Assembly (NCBI RefSeq): GCF_014205675.1
Contig: NZ_JACIIX010000001.1
Span: 358,989 to 422,988 of the forward strand
Source of the DNA: Novispirillum itersonii
Lineage (GTDB): Bacteria > Pseudomonadota > Alphaproteobacteria > Rhodospirillales > Rhodospirillaceae
DNA: 64,000 nt
Direction of reading: 5' to 3'
The position numbers and the translations under genes were made by a program. Each line of letters starts with the position of its first letter. Within the stretch, counting starts at the first letter, position 1. Positions 30,131 to 38,389 of this stretch are shown here, in pieces. The notes under the pieces are model-generated. The model saw only the letters and a list, made by a program, of their open reading frames with translations. It was not told where the DNA came from and did no database searches.

Positions 30131-31269
30131 GCGTTGTCTCCCCCCTGCCGCAGGGCCTGTAAACCCCCGGCGATCAACCGCTGTTCCTCCGCCGTTGCCG
30201 GTTCATCCCGCAGGAACTGAAGAAATTCCGCCACCACCTGCGCCGGATCCGAGAGAGCCGCCGCCCGGGCCGCCCCCGGGCGCAGAGCCCCGGCCCGGGC
30301 CTCGCGGGCATAGGTCAGCTCGCAGGCATGGGGGAAGACGGCCCGCAGCCGCTTCATCGCGTCAATCACCGGGGCCGGGTCGGTCAAAATCACCCGGGTA
30401 AAATCCTCGGAAGGCGGGGACTGCACCAGATCGGCATGCAGACCGGTCAGCACCCGCACCGAGCGGAGGGGCCGCAGCGGCAGCAGCTCCACCGCCGCCT
30501 GCCCATTGGCCTCCAGCGTCACCAGACACAGGGATTTTTCCGCTCCGGCTTCCTCGAAGCTGAAAGCCAGCGGTGCCCCGGAATAGCGGATATGTGCGGC
30601 CCCGGCGGTCTGGGGGCGGTGCAGATGGCCCAGCGCCACGTAGTGCGCCCCGTCAAACACCCGGGGGGAGACGGTTTCCACCCCTCCGGCCCGCACCAAT
30701 GGCCGTTCGCTATCGCTGCCCTGCGCCCCGGCGACAAAGGCATGGGCGACCACCACCCAGCGCGCCCCAGCAGGAACCGAGGCCCGGGCCGCCGCCATCT
30801 GGGCGGCCAGAACATCTTCGGGGGTCTGGATGTCAGCCTCGGGGAAGCACTCCCGGGCCGCATAGTCATAGGCGAACGGCAGAGCGGAAAACGCCACCGG
30901 CCCTTCCGGGTCCGGCAGGATCAGCGGCGGTTCCGCCGGGCTGAGTGCTCCCCGGACCAAGGCCCGGCGTCCGTCGGCAAAGGCGGCCATCGCCTCAATG
31001 CGGTCACCCGAGTCGTGATTCCCGGCGATCATCACCACCGCCGCCCGGGTTTCCGCCGCCACCCGGCCCAGAAAGCCGTTGAACTGCCGCACCGCACTGG
31101 CCGGAGGGGCGGCCCGGTCAAACACATCCCCGGCGAGGATCAGCACATCAACATCCCGGGTGATCAGGGCCGCAAGGATCTGGTCCAGAATGGCGGCATG
31201 ATCCTCTTCCAGCGGCAGCCCGTTGAACTGCCGCCCGAGATGAAGGTCCGAAGTGTGGAGAATCCGCAT
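30127..31269 (-). CDS. sbcD: Exonuclease subunit SbcD (Mre11-like nuclease)
   Basis: 380 residues with the calcineurin-type metallophosphoesterase motifs in order: HTSDLHLG (residue 5), LILAGDVFDR, IAGNHDSG, VVAHAFVAG and ALGHLHRPQ. These supply the two-metal site. A C-terminal SbcC-binding region follows. It is the first gene of the sbcDC pair. Its start is 93 bp from the cyoE stop, so it might be read from the cyoE operon or have its own promoter. Confidence 0.95.
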   Translation of the reverse strand: MRILHTSDLHLGRQFNGLPLEEDHAAILDQILAALITRDVDVLILAGDVFDRAAPPASAVRQFNGFLGRVAAETRAAVVMIAGNHDSGDRIEAMAAFADGRRALVRGALSPAEPPLILPDPEGPVAFSALPFAYDYAARECFPEADIQTPEDVLAAQMAAARASVPAGARWVVVAHAFVAGAQGSDSERPLVRAGGVETVSPRVFDGAHYVALGHLHRPQTAGAAHIRYSGAPLAFSFEEAGAEKSLCLVTLEANGQAAVELLPLRPLRSVRVLTGLHADLVQSPPSEDFTRVILTDPAPVIDAMKRLRAVFPHACELTYAREARAGALRPGAARAAALSDPAQVVAEFLQFLRDEPATAEEQRLIAGGLQALRQGGDNA

Positions 31270-31362
31270 GCCTGTCCCAGTTCCTGCGTCCGCCGAAAGG
31301 ATGGGCCATGGTGTGCCACATCCCCCCCGGCAGCCGCAACGGGCACAGACAGGCCCGGTGGA

Positions 31363-32235
31363 TCAGAACGGCCACAGTCCGCCGGGCAGGGCATGACGGT
31401 CAATCACCACCGCCAGAAACACCCCGGCCAGATACTGCATGGAACCCAGAAACACCGCCCGCGCCGTCGGTTTGCCCGGATCGCGCAGCAACGGCAGATG
31501 CAGGCGCAGGAACAGCAGCCCGGTCAGGGTGGAGATCACCGCATAGGGGGCCCCAAGGATCCCCAGCAGCCACGGCAGCGCCGCCACTGTCACCAGCAGC
31601 AGGGAGTTGGCGGTGATCCACTGTGCACAGCGCTGTTCGCCGACCAGGACCGGCAGCATCGGCACCCCGGCACGGGTGTAATCATCCTTCAGCAGGATCG
31701 CCAGTGCCCAGAAATGCGACGGCGTCCACAGGAACAGCACCAGCGCCATCAGGGTCGGCAGCAGCCATTGCCCGGGGTCCACCGCCGCCCCCCCGGCCAG
31801 AATGGCGAAACTGCCCGCCGCCCCGCCGATGACGATGTTGAAGGCGGTCCGCCGCTTCAGCCACACGGTGTAAACCACCCCGTAGAAGAACGCGCCGAGG
31901 AACAGGTGCAGAGCCACCACCCAGTTGAACACCCCGACACACAGCCACATCCCGGCCAGCAGCAGCACCCCGGCCAGCCACAGCGCCGCCTGCGGGTTGC
32001 CGCCCACCGCCAGCGGACGGCGGCTGGTCCGCTGCATCAGCCGGTCGATATCGCGGTCATAGTAGTGATTGAAGATGGAGGAACTGGCCGACCCCAGAAG
32101 CATCGCCACCCCCAGCACCAGCAGATGCAGGGGGTCCACCGTTGGGGCGATCGCTGAATACCCGACCATGGCGGTCAGGGCGATCATCACGCCGATCCGC
32201 AGTTTACAGAGCTCAAGATAGCTGCGCAGAGTCAT
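31363..32235 (-). CDS. cyoE: Protoheme IX farnesyltransferase (heme O synthase)
   Basis: 290 residues from MTLRSYLELCKLRIGVM; GAGG lies before the ATG at 32235, and the 69-codon upstream extension lacks family resemblance. A UbiA-type prenyltransferase with about nine membrane spans. Aspartate-rich motif 1 is NHYYDRDIDRLMQRTSRRPL and the second conserved block LWTPSHFWALAILLKDDY. It makes heme O for heme-copper oxidases. It lies downstream of an oxidase subunit I-like gene, which hints that the product serves that protein or the cell's other terminal oxidases. Confidence 0.93.
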   Translation of the reverse strand: MTLRSYLELCKLRIGVMIALTAMVGYSAIAPTVDPLHLLVLGVAMLLGSASSSIFNHYYDRDIDRLMQRTSRRPLAVGGNPQAALWLAGVLLLAGMWLCVGVFNWVVALHLFLGAFFYGVVYTVWLKRRTAFNIVIGGAAGSFAILAGGAAVDPGQWLLPTLMALVLFLWTPSHFWALAILLKDDYTRAGVPMLPVLVGEQRCAQWITANSLLLVTVAALPWLLGILGAPYAVISTLTGLLFLRLHLPLLRDPGKPTARAVFLGSMQYLAGVFLAVVIDRHALPGGLWPF

Positions 32236-32404
32236 CCGGTCCTCCCTGATCCCAAAGTGTTGGGATGGAGCCGGATCGCATGATTCACGCGCGTTTCCGG
32301 CCCCGCTTCGCAGCAGAAGGGCCTTGTTCGGCCCGCTGCCGTCGACTGGACATGTCTCGGTTACGCAACCAGTAGAGCACGTTATTCCCGACTTTGAAAC
32401 TGGG

Positions 32405-33766
32405 TCAATTCGCGGATGCGGAACCCTTGCGCGGTGCAACAATCAGCTTCCAACCGGCCAGCCCGACGAACAGGATGCCGCCGATCACCGCCAGCAGCGC
32501 CCCGCCGCCCATCACCCCCATCACCACCGTCTTCAACGGCGTATCCAGCCCCTGCGAGGCTCCGGCGGTCTTCCGGGCAATACCCAGCGCCCCGGCCACG
32601 AACAGGGCCAGCGCATGCAGGGTCTGCCCTCCGGCATAGAGGGCAAAGGCGGTCAGCACCGCCCGCCCCCGGCTGGTGGCCCGCCCCAGACCCGGCAGGA
32701 TCACCAGAAAAAACAGCCCCATGAAGGCCAGCGTCACCGCCCCGATCATCAGGTGATAATGCGCCGGGGTCCGGGTATCGCCTTCCCCGACCAGATAGCC
32801 AAACGCTCCACCCAGCGTGAACATCGCCGCCGACAGGCTGAGGCCGACCGCCCCCGCCCCATACTCCGCCCAGCCCGCCCGGATCTGGAACCGTAGCAGG
32901 GCCAGCAGGGCGATCACCGGCTGCACGATCAGGCCGATCTGATACAGGCGGGTAAAGCTGACATGCAGGGTGCCGCTGGTGATCGGGAACACCAGATACA
33001 GCACCGGCCCGGCAAAGCCGACCACCAGAATACTCAGGGCCAGCCAGCGCAGCAGCACCGGGGGAATCGGCGGCTGCCCATAAACAGCCGTCCCCACCGC
33101 CTGCCACGCCGCCAGCATCAGCAGCGTGTTCACAAACTGAAGCAGGTGCCCGCCGCCCCAGAACAACATCTCGTTATAGGGGACCGGGTCCTGCGCCGGG
33201 GCCGCTGACCACGCCAGCCCGACCGACAGCAGCGCACAGAAGTACACGCCCCCGGCCGCCGCCAGCACCATGCCGACTCCGTCCCGGTCATCAATGCCGA
33301 CAAAGCCGAGTCGGAACACCGGCAGCGCCACCCCGAGAAACAGCAGGCCAAGCCCGCTGTAAAACACCGGATGCACCATCACCGGAATATAATTGTTCAG
33401 CGACGGCTCCCCCCAGCCCATCATCGCCGGGGCCAGCAGGCAGAGAAAACCGCCCCACGCCAGCCGCAGCCCGATCGCCCCCAGATAGGCACCGGGCACC
33501 AGCCATCCCCCGGCCACCCGGCGGGATGCCACCCAGGCGCACAAAGCCCCGAACACCGCCAGATACCAGACGCTGACGCTGAAGGTGACGTGGGTCACCA
33601 GCATGCTCTGAAAAAAGTTTTCCGGCAGGCCATCCTGAATGCCCGGGGTCCGCGATCCGGCAACGCCCAGCGCCAGCAGACCGGCCACCGCCAGCGCACT
33701 GACCGCCAGAAGTCCCCAGCCCTGCATCTCGCGGTCAAAATGGTTAAATCGCTGCGCCTGAGCCAT
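32405..33766 (-). CDS. Heme-copper oxidase subunit I-like membrane protein
   Basis: 453 residues from MAQAQRFNHFDREMQGW at 33766, with about 12 predicted membrane spans, the fold of oxidase/NO-reductase subunit I. Candidate ligands are a His in span 2 (VTHVTFSVSVW), a CuB-type His in span 6 (WGGGHLLQF) and the HxH pair in span 10 (AHYHLMIG). Span 8 carries only one His (GTLHVSFT) where oxidases have two adjacent. An HPVFY sequence sits in span 4. So it is a cbb3/NorB-related protein with an apparently incomplete CuB site. Subunit II is not in the window. Its substrate and activity are unknown. A DUF420 gene lies upstream and cyoE downstream. Confidence 0.75.
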   Translation of the reverse strand: MAQAQRFNHFDREMQGWGLLAVSALAVAGLLALGVAGSRTPGIQDGLPENFFQSMLVTHVTFSVSVWYLAVFGALCAWVASRRVAGGWLVPGAYLGAIGLRLAWGGFLCLLAPAMMGWGEPSLNNYIPVMVHPVFYSGLGLLFLGVALPVFRLGFVGIDDRDGVGMVLAAAGGVYFCALLSVGLAWSAAPAQDPVPYNEMLFWGGGHLLQFVNTLLMLAAWQAVGTAVYGQPPIPPVLLRWLALSILVVGFAGPVLYLVFPITSGTLHVSFTRLYQIGLIVQPVIALLALLRFQIRAGWAEYGAGAVGLSLSAAMFTLGGAFGYLVGEGDTRTPAHYHLMIGAVTLAFMGLFFLVILPGLGRATSRGRAVLTAFALYAGGQTLHALALFVAGALGIARKTAGASQGLDTPLKTVVMGVMGGGALLAVIGGILFVGLAGWKLIVAPRKGSASAN

Positions 33767-33810
33767 CGTGATCCCTGTTGCTGCGCCCGATCCCGCCCCA
33801 GCGGCGGGGA

Positions 33811-34233
33811 TCAGGGATAAAGGTGATAGAGCAGGGCATACACGATCACGCCGCTGACCGAAACCGTCAGCCACACCGCCCACGTCCAGACTGCCAGCCG
33901 CCTGTGGCGGTCAAACTGCCCGCACAGGGCATGGCGGACCGTCAGCAGGATCATCGGCACATTGATCACCGCCAGCAGGACATGCCCGACCAGCAGGATG
34001 TAATAGGCGGTCCGGATCCAGCCCTGCCCCCGGAACACAAAGATCGGCGCGGTGAAGTGATACAGCAGGTAACTGGCGAGGAACACCGCCGACACCGCCA
34101 GCGCCGCCAGCATGATCGCCCGGTGCCGGTCCCGCTGCCCGGAGCGGGCGGCCAGCCGCCCCAGCACCAGCAGAAGGGTGGCCACTGTATTCAGCGCCGC
34201 ATTCAGATGCGGCAGGATCTGTGCTGTGTCCAT
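33811..34233 (-). CDS. DUF420 membrane protein (CtaM-like)
   Basis: 140 residues from MDTAQILPHLNAALNTVATL; upstream codons in the frame are arginine-rich and not family-like. Four predicted spans, with conserved histidines in HLNAALN, HRAIMLAAL, LYHF and GHVLLAVINVP, the DUF420 pattern. Firmicute members (CtaM/YozB) are needed for activity of some heme-copper oxidases. Its place 44 bp before the oxidase-like gene and in the same operon as cyoE suggests an assembly role, which is inference. Confidence 0.8.
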   Translation of the reverse strand: MDTAQILPHLNAALNTVATLLLVLGRLAARSGQRDRHRAIMLAALAVSAVFLASYLLYHFTAPIFVFRGQGWIRTAYYILLVGHVLLAVINVPMILLTVRHALCGQFDRHRRLAVWTWAVWLTVSVSGVIVYALLYHLYP

Positions 34234-34265
34234 GACGCCCCCCTGTTTCCCCTGTCCCGACCGGA

Positions 34266-34436
34266 TTACCGGAAGCCCGGAGGGACACCCAGAACCCCGG
34301 TCTTGAGGATGATGGTGGCGTAGAACAGCAGGGCCAGAGCGGCAAGCCCGAGTCCCAGCCACAGATTCCGGCGGCGGCGCGCTGCCACTGAGGGCCCAGA
34401 GGGAGAGGGAGAGGGAGAGGGGGTGCGGTGAACCAT
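34266..34436 (-). CDS. Small single-span membrane protein, oxidase-locus associated
   Basis: 56 residues from MVHRTPSPSPSPSGPS. GAGG precedes the ATG at 34436. An N-terminal Ser/Pro repeat (encoded by tandem GAGAGG units) and an RRRR cluster are followed by one span (about residues 24-42). It ends ILKTGVLGVPPGFR. Shape and place resemble the short CoxF/assembly-type proteins next to oxidase genes, but no specific family is recognised. It is 32 bp before the DUF420 gene and presumably opens the operon. Confidence 0.6.
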   Translation of the reverse strand: MVHRTPSPSPSPSGPSVAARRRRNLWLGLGLAALALLFYATIILKTGVLGVPPGFR

Positions 34437-34630
34437 GGCAGACCTCCCGGTTGTTCTGCCGGACGCAGAGGGCAGTCCCGGCGGCAGACCTTGATTTTCT
34501 TCAGAGTACACACTGTCCGCCCCGAGAGAAAGACCATTCCCGGCAGAAAGGTACTGATGAATTTTACGCAGATGCAGCAGGAATGATGCGGGTCTTCGCC
34601 GCCGCAAAATCCGACTATTATGAATGGTCT

Positions 34631-34658
34631 TTTACATCGGCGCTCCTTCCGCTAGAAT
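34631..34658 (+). promoter_or_regulatory. Predicted promoter of the DUF2189 gene
   Basis: TTTACA (34631-34636), 16-bp spacer, TAGAAT (34653-34658), about 49 bp before the ATG at 34707. A good sigma-70 match seen directly. The spacer is shared with the divergent small membrane protein gene on the other strand. Confidence 0.55.
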
Positions 34659-34706
34659 GATGCCAGAGAGCGTCTTCATCCCGTTACCTATGCGGAGGAA
34701 GTCCCC

Positions 34707-35582
34707 ATGGCCAGCCTGACCCCCTCCAATGTTGCCCCGCCGTTCCATGGTCCGCAGCCGGGCCAGCAGGAACCGTTGCGGCACAAAACACTCCAGCCCC
34801 TTCCGGTTGACCCTGCCACACAGTGGTATGGAACACAGACCCCGCCGGTGGTCCGCCGGGTCACAGTCGATCAGAGTTCCCGCTGGATCTCCCGCGGCTG
34901 GGAGGACATGACCCGCAGTCTGGGCATCAGCCTGACCTATGGGCTGGCCTTTGTCGCCATCGCCTATGCCATCGTGCTGGGGCTGCGCCAGATTGGCATG
35001 ACCTCGCTGGTTCTGCCGATGATGGCCGGGTTCATGCTGGTGGGGCCGCTGGCCGCCGTCGGCCTGTATGACATCAGCCGCCGCCATGGCAGCGGCGAAA
35101 CCCCAGGCTGGCGCACCACCCTGTCGGCGATCCACGGCAAGGCCGATCAGCTGTTGATCGTCGGGCTGGTGATGATGATGGCGATTCTGGCGTGGATGAT
35201 GGTGGCGCTGCTGATCTTCGCCAGCTTCTACAATCAGGCCCCGCCGTCCCTGGACAGCTTCCTGATGGAAATCCTGAGCGCCGAGCAGGCGCCGCTGTTC
35301 CTGCTGGCCGGGACCGTGGCCGGGGGTGTGATCGCCGCCATGGTGTTTACCCTGACCGCCATCAGCCTGCCGATGATCATGGACCGCGATGTGTCCGCCG
35401 TCGCCGCCATGGCGACCAGTGCCCGCGCGGTGATGAAAAACTGGCGGGTGATGATCGGCTGGGCCGCCATGATTGTGCTGGTCACCGGCTTTGGGCTGGC
35501 CACCTTCTTCATCGGGCTGGCAATCTCCCTGCCGCTGATCGGCCATGCCAGCTGGCACGCCTACCGCGCCATGGTTGACTGA
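34707..35582 (+). CDS. DUF2189 integral membrane protein
   Basis: 291 residues. A Pro/Gln-rich cytoplasmic N-terminus of about 60 residues is followed by six predicted spans. RSLGISLTYGLAFVAIAYAI and the central ADQLLIVGLVMMMAILAWMM segments, plus MVFTLTAISLPMIMDRDVS, match the DUF2189 family. These proteins are found in many alphaproteobacteria; some are annotated next to oxidase genes, but their role is unknown. A strong terminator follows at 35635, so it is monocistronic. Confidence 0.8.
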   Translation: MASLTPSNVAPPFHGPQPGQQEPLRHKTLQPLPVDPATQWYGTQTPPVVRRVTVDQSSRWISRGWEDMTRSLGISLTYGLAFVAIAYAIVLGLRQIGMTSLVLPMMAGFMLVGPLAAVGLYDISRRHGSGETPGWRTTLSAIHGKADQLLIVGLVMMMAILAWMMVALLIFASFYNQAPPSLDSFLMEILSAEQAPLFLLAGTVAGGVIAAMVFTLTAISLPMIMDRDVSAVAAMATSARAVMKNWRVMIGWAAMIVLVTGFGLATFFIGLAISLPLIGHASWHAYRAMVD

Positions 35583-35634
35583 GGCCCCGCTCTTCCCCTG
35601 TTTATCCCGGTGTTTTGCAACGGAACCCCCCTCG

Positions 35635-35696
35635 CGGGCGTCAGACCAGACCGGCCGGTCAGACTTTGGCAGGTCACTCTGACGCCCGTTTTTTTA
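35635..35696 (+). terminator. Terminator after the DUF2189 gene
   Basis: CGGGCGTCAGA (35635-35645) pairs with TCTGACGCCCG (35678-35688), followed by seven T residues. The loop contains a second small hairpin (GACCGGCCGGTC). Textbook rho-independent signal separating DUF2189 from the riboswitch transcript. Confidence 0.85.
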
Positions 35697-35742
35697 TTCC
35701 CCCTTTCCTGCACCGCAACAAAACTTGCACGGAGACAAGTCC

Positions 35743-35950
35743 CGGCGGTATTCTGCCGGGGATGGTTCCGCCCCGTAGAGACGGGTCGGACGCAAGAGGG
35801 AACATGGTGAGGACGACCCGGACGGGGCCGAAACCATGGCTGCCCACGCAACTGTAAGCGGGGAGCGACGTCCGAAAAGCCACTGGTGGATACCCACCGG
35901 GAAGGCGGGCCGAGCAAAGAACCGCGAGCCAGGAGACCTGCCATCACAGC
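35743..35950 (+). promoter_or_regulatory. Cobalamin (AdoCbl) riboswitch
   Basis: All the conserved blocks appear in order: GGTTCC near 35764, GAGGGAAC near 35796, GGTGAGGACGACCCGG, GCTGCCCACGCAACTGTAAG, AGCCACTGG near 35878, CGGGAAGGCGG near 35899, and the B12 box AGCCAGGAGACCTGCC at 35927-35942. It lies in the leader of the CbiM-like gene, 60 bp before its ATG, so it likely switches translation initiation or early termination when cobalamin is present. Confidence 0.93.
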
Positions 35951-36011
35951 CGGGGTCCCACCCCGATCGGCAAACCATCCGCACGTTGGGTGCGCACTGG
36001 GACACAGGATC

Positions 36012-36692
36012 ATGCATATCGAACCGGGCATCGTTGACGGTGCCAAGCTCACGCTCAGCTATGCCACCGCCGCCGGGGCCTTTGGCCTTGCCGCCAAGAT
36101 GGCCCTCGGCAACATCCGCGACAACGGCGGCATCGGCGCCCTTGCCCTGCGCAGCGCCATCACCACCGCACTGGTGTTCAGCTTCTTTGAAGTCCTGCCG
36201 CACCACCCGGTCGGGGTGTCGGAAGTCCACCTGATTCTGGGCTCCACCCTGCTGCTGCTGTTCGGGGCCGGTGCCGCCTCCATCGGTCTGGCCGCCGGGC
36301 TGCTGATTCAGGGCCTGTTCTTCGCCCCGTTCGATCTGCCGCAGTATGGCATGAACGTCACCACCCTGCTGGTGCCGCTGTGGGGGATCCATCTGCTGGC
36401 CCGCCGCATCGTCCCGGCCAAGACCGCCTATGTTGACCTGAAGTATGCGCAGGCGCTGGCCCTGTCCACCGCCTATCAGGGCGGGATCGTCGCCTGGGTG
36501 GCGTTCTGGGCGTTTTACGGCCATGGCTTCAGTGCCGAAAGCTTCGCCTCCGTCGGCAGCTTCGGTCTGGCCTATATGAGCGTCATTCTGGTCGAGCCGC
36601 TGATCGATCTGGCTGTTCTGGCCGCCGCCAAGGCCCTGCGCCAGTTCAGCACCGGTCCGGCCTTCAACGTCCGCCTGCATACCGCTGCCTGA
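36012..36692 (+). CDS. CbiM-like ECF transporter permease, riboswitch controlled
   Basis: 226 residues from MHIEPGIVDGAKLTLSYATA at 36012. The N-terminal Met-His is the metal-binding start of CbiM-type cobalt carriers, so longer starts inside the riboswitch are rejected. About six spans, with the conserved FFEVLPHHPVGVSEVHLILG near 56-75 and PFDLPQYGMNVTTLLVPL. It probably brings in cobalt for B12 synthesis. No CbiN, CbiQ or CbiO ATPase gene is adjacent; partner components must lie elsewhere, or the protein works alone. Confidence 0.85.
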   Translation: MHIEPGIVDGAKLTLSYATAAGAFGLAAKMALGNIRDNGGIGALALRSAITTALVFSFFEVLPHHPVGVSEVHLILGSTLLLLFGAGAASIGLAAGLLIQGLFFAPFDLPQYGMNVTTLLVPLWGIHLLARRIVPAKTAYVDLKYAQALALSTAYQGGIVAWVAFWAFYGHGFSAESFASVGSFGLAYMSVILVEPLIDLAVLAAAKALRQFSTGPAFNVRLHTAA

Positions 36693-36729
36693 GCACGGTC
36701 CCTGATCCGGGATCAGCCCGTCAGCCCGT

Positions 36730-36767
36730 AAAAAAACCGGCCCCCTCCGCAGGGGCCGGTTTTTTTG
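36730..36767. terminator. Bidirectional terminator between the CbiM-like gene and yaiI
   Basis: AAAAAACCGGCCCC pairs with GGGGCCGGTTTTTT around a 7-base loop, with T/A runs on both ends, so it works for both convergent genes. Among the cleanest terminators in the window. Confidence 0.9.
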
Positions 36768-36788
36768 TCTCCGTCTCACCGCACAGGG

Positions 36789-37235
36789 TCAGCCTTTCCG
36801 GGCCAGCAGACGGTCAAGCGCATTCAGGAAGGCCGCGCGGTCCCTCGGGGAATACGGGCGCGGGCCGCCGGTGATCTCGCCACTGTCGCGCAGATCGGTC
36901 ATCAGATCCCGCACCGCCAGCGCCATTCCCACCGACCCTTCATCGAACACCTTGCCGGTCGGTGACAGAGCGGTCGCCCCGACCTCGACACAGCGGGCAG
37001 CCAGCGGCACGTCGTTGGTGATGCAGAGATCCCCGGCGACAATCTCGGCGGCAATCCACTTGTCGGCGGCATCGGGTTCCACCGGCACCACCACCTGCCG
37101 GACCAACGGGCCATCCATGCCCCGGATCCAGCGGTTGCCGACCAGCACCACCGGCGTGGCGGTCCGGCGTGCCGCTTTCAGCGTGTCGTCCTTTACCGGG
37201 CAGGCATCGGCATCAATGTAGAGGGTTCGGGTCAT
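36789..37235 (-). CDS. yaiI: YaiI/YqxD family protein (DUF188, PIN-like)
   Basis: 148 residues from MTRTLYIDADACPVKDDTLK; GGGGG precedes the ATG at 37235. The DADACPVK start, LVGNRWIRG, GDLCITNDVPLAARC and GGPRPYSPRDRAAFLNALDR are signatures of UPF0178. The fold resembles a PIN nuclease, but its biochemical role is not established. It begins 10 bp after the nrdB stop, so it is probably the last gene of the nrdAB transcript. Confidence 0.9.
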   Translation of the reverse strand: MTRTLYIDADACPVKDDTLKAARRTATPVVLVGNRWIRGMDGPLVRQVVVPVEPDAADKWIAAEIVAGDLCITNDVPLAARCVEVGATALSPTGKVFDEGSVGMALAVRDLMTDLRDSGEITGGPRPYSPRDRAAFLNALDRLLARKG

Positions 37236-37245
37236 GGTGCCCCCA

Positions 37246-38205
37246 TCAGGCAAAGGCGTCGTCCCAGTTCCCCTGCGTTGCCGCCTTGGAATATTCGGTG
37301 GCCCGGTTTTCGAAGAAGTTGGTGTGTTCCACCGCGTTCAGCATCGCATCCAGCCACGGCAGCGGATTCTTCTCGATGTGATACACCGGATACAGGCCAA
37401 GCTGGGTCAGGCGGCGGTCGGCGATATAGCGGATATAGCGCTTCACATCCTCTGCGGTCAGCCCTTCCACCTCACCCGACTCGAAGGCCAGATCGATGAA
37501 ATTGTCTTCCAGCTCCAGAATCCGGGCGCAGGCCTCGTACAGATCTTTCTGAATCGCCGGAACGTCGATCTGCGGGTTTTCGGCGAGGAAGGTCTTGTAC
37601 AGACGGATGATCGAGTTGCAGTGCAGGGTCTCGTCGCGCACTGACCACGTGATGATCTGCCCCATGCCCTTCATTTTGTTGAAGCGCGGGAAGTTGAGCA
37701 AAATCGCGAAGCTGGCGAACAGTTGCAGCCCTTCGGTGAAGGCCCCGAACACCGCCAGCGTCTTGGCGATGTCTTCCGGCGTATCAACGCCCCACAGCTG
37801 CATGAAGTCGTACTTGTCCTTCATCTCCTTGTAGTCGAGGAAGGCGCGGTATTCCGTCTCCGGCATGCCGATGGTGTCGAGCAGGTGCGAATAGGCGGCA
37901 ATATGGATAGTTTCCATATTGGAGAACGCCGACAGCATCATCTGCACTTCGGTCGGCTTGAACACGCGGGTGTAGTTCCGCATGTAGCAGTTGGCGACCT
38001 CGATATCCGACTGGGTGAAGAAGCGGAAGATCTGGGTCAGCAGGTGGCGTTCGCCATCGCTCAGCTTCTGGTGCCAGTCCTTGACGTCTTCGGCCAGCGG
38101 CACTTCCTCCGGCAGCCAATGGATCTGCTGCTGGGTCAGCCAGGCGTCATAGCACCACGGATAATGGAACGGCTTGTAAACGTGATCGGCGGACAGAAGC
38201 GACAT
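37246..38205 (-). CDS. nrdB: Ribonucleotide reductase class Ia, beta subunit
   Basis: 319 residues from MSLLSADHVYKPFHYPWCYD; GGGAA lies before the ATG at 38205. Di-iron ligands are visible as ETIH, FTEGLQ and DETLH, and the radical tyrosine is at the expected place (ETIHIAAY, seven residues after the Glu). So it is a standard Tyr-radical NrdB. It generates the radical used by NrdA to reduce ribonucleotides. It is 184 bp downstream of nrdA and in the same orientation. Confidence 0.95.
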   Translation of the reverse strand: MSLLSADHVYKPFHYPWCYDAWLTQQQIHWLPEEVPLAEDVKDWHQKLSDGERHLLTQIFRFFTQSDIEVANCYMRNYTRVFKPTEVQMMLSAFSNMETIHIAAYSHLLDTIGMPETEYRAFLDYKEMKDKYDFMQLWGVDTPEDIAKTLAVFGAFTEGLQLFASFAILLNFPRFNKMKGMGQIITWSVRDETLHCNSIIRLYKTFLAENPQIDVPAIQKDLYEACARILELEDNFIDLAFESGEVEGLTAEDVKRYIRYIADRRLTQLGLYPVYHIEKNPLPWLDAMLNAVEHTNFFENRATEYSKAATQGNWDDAFA

Positions 38206-38389
38206 GTCATGTTCCCGACTGGAGCTTTTTCCGGTGGGGTGCATCCCGGTCACCCGAAAAAGCCGTCTATACATCATAGGGGATATGAGAGGGGGGCATT
38301 AAGGGGGCAGGACAGTCCACAGGACACCGGCCCGGCCGCCCCAAAGGGCACCGGGCCAACCCCACGGTCAGCCCGGGCCGGATCCCGCC

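Noticed and set aside
34480-34510. FNR-type half site TTGAT near the start of the oxidase-like operon
   Set aside because: Only one half matches; the second half TTCAG does not fit ATCAA.
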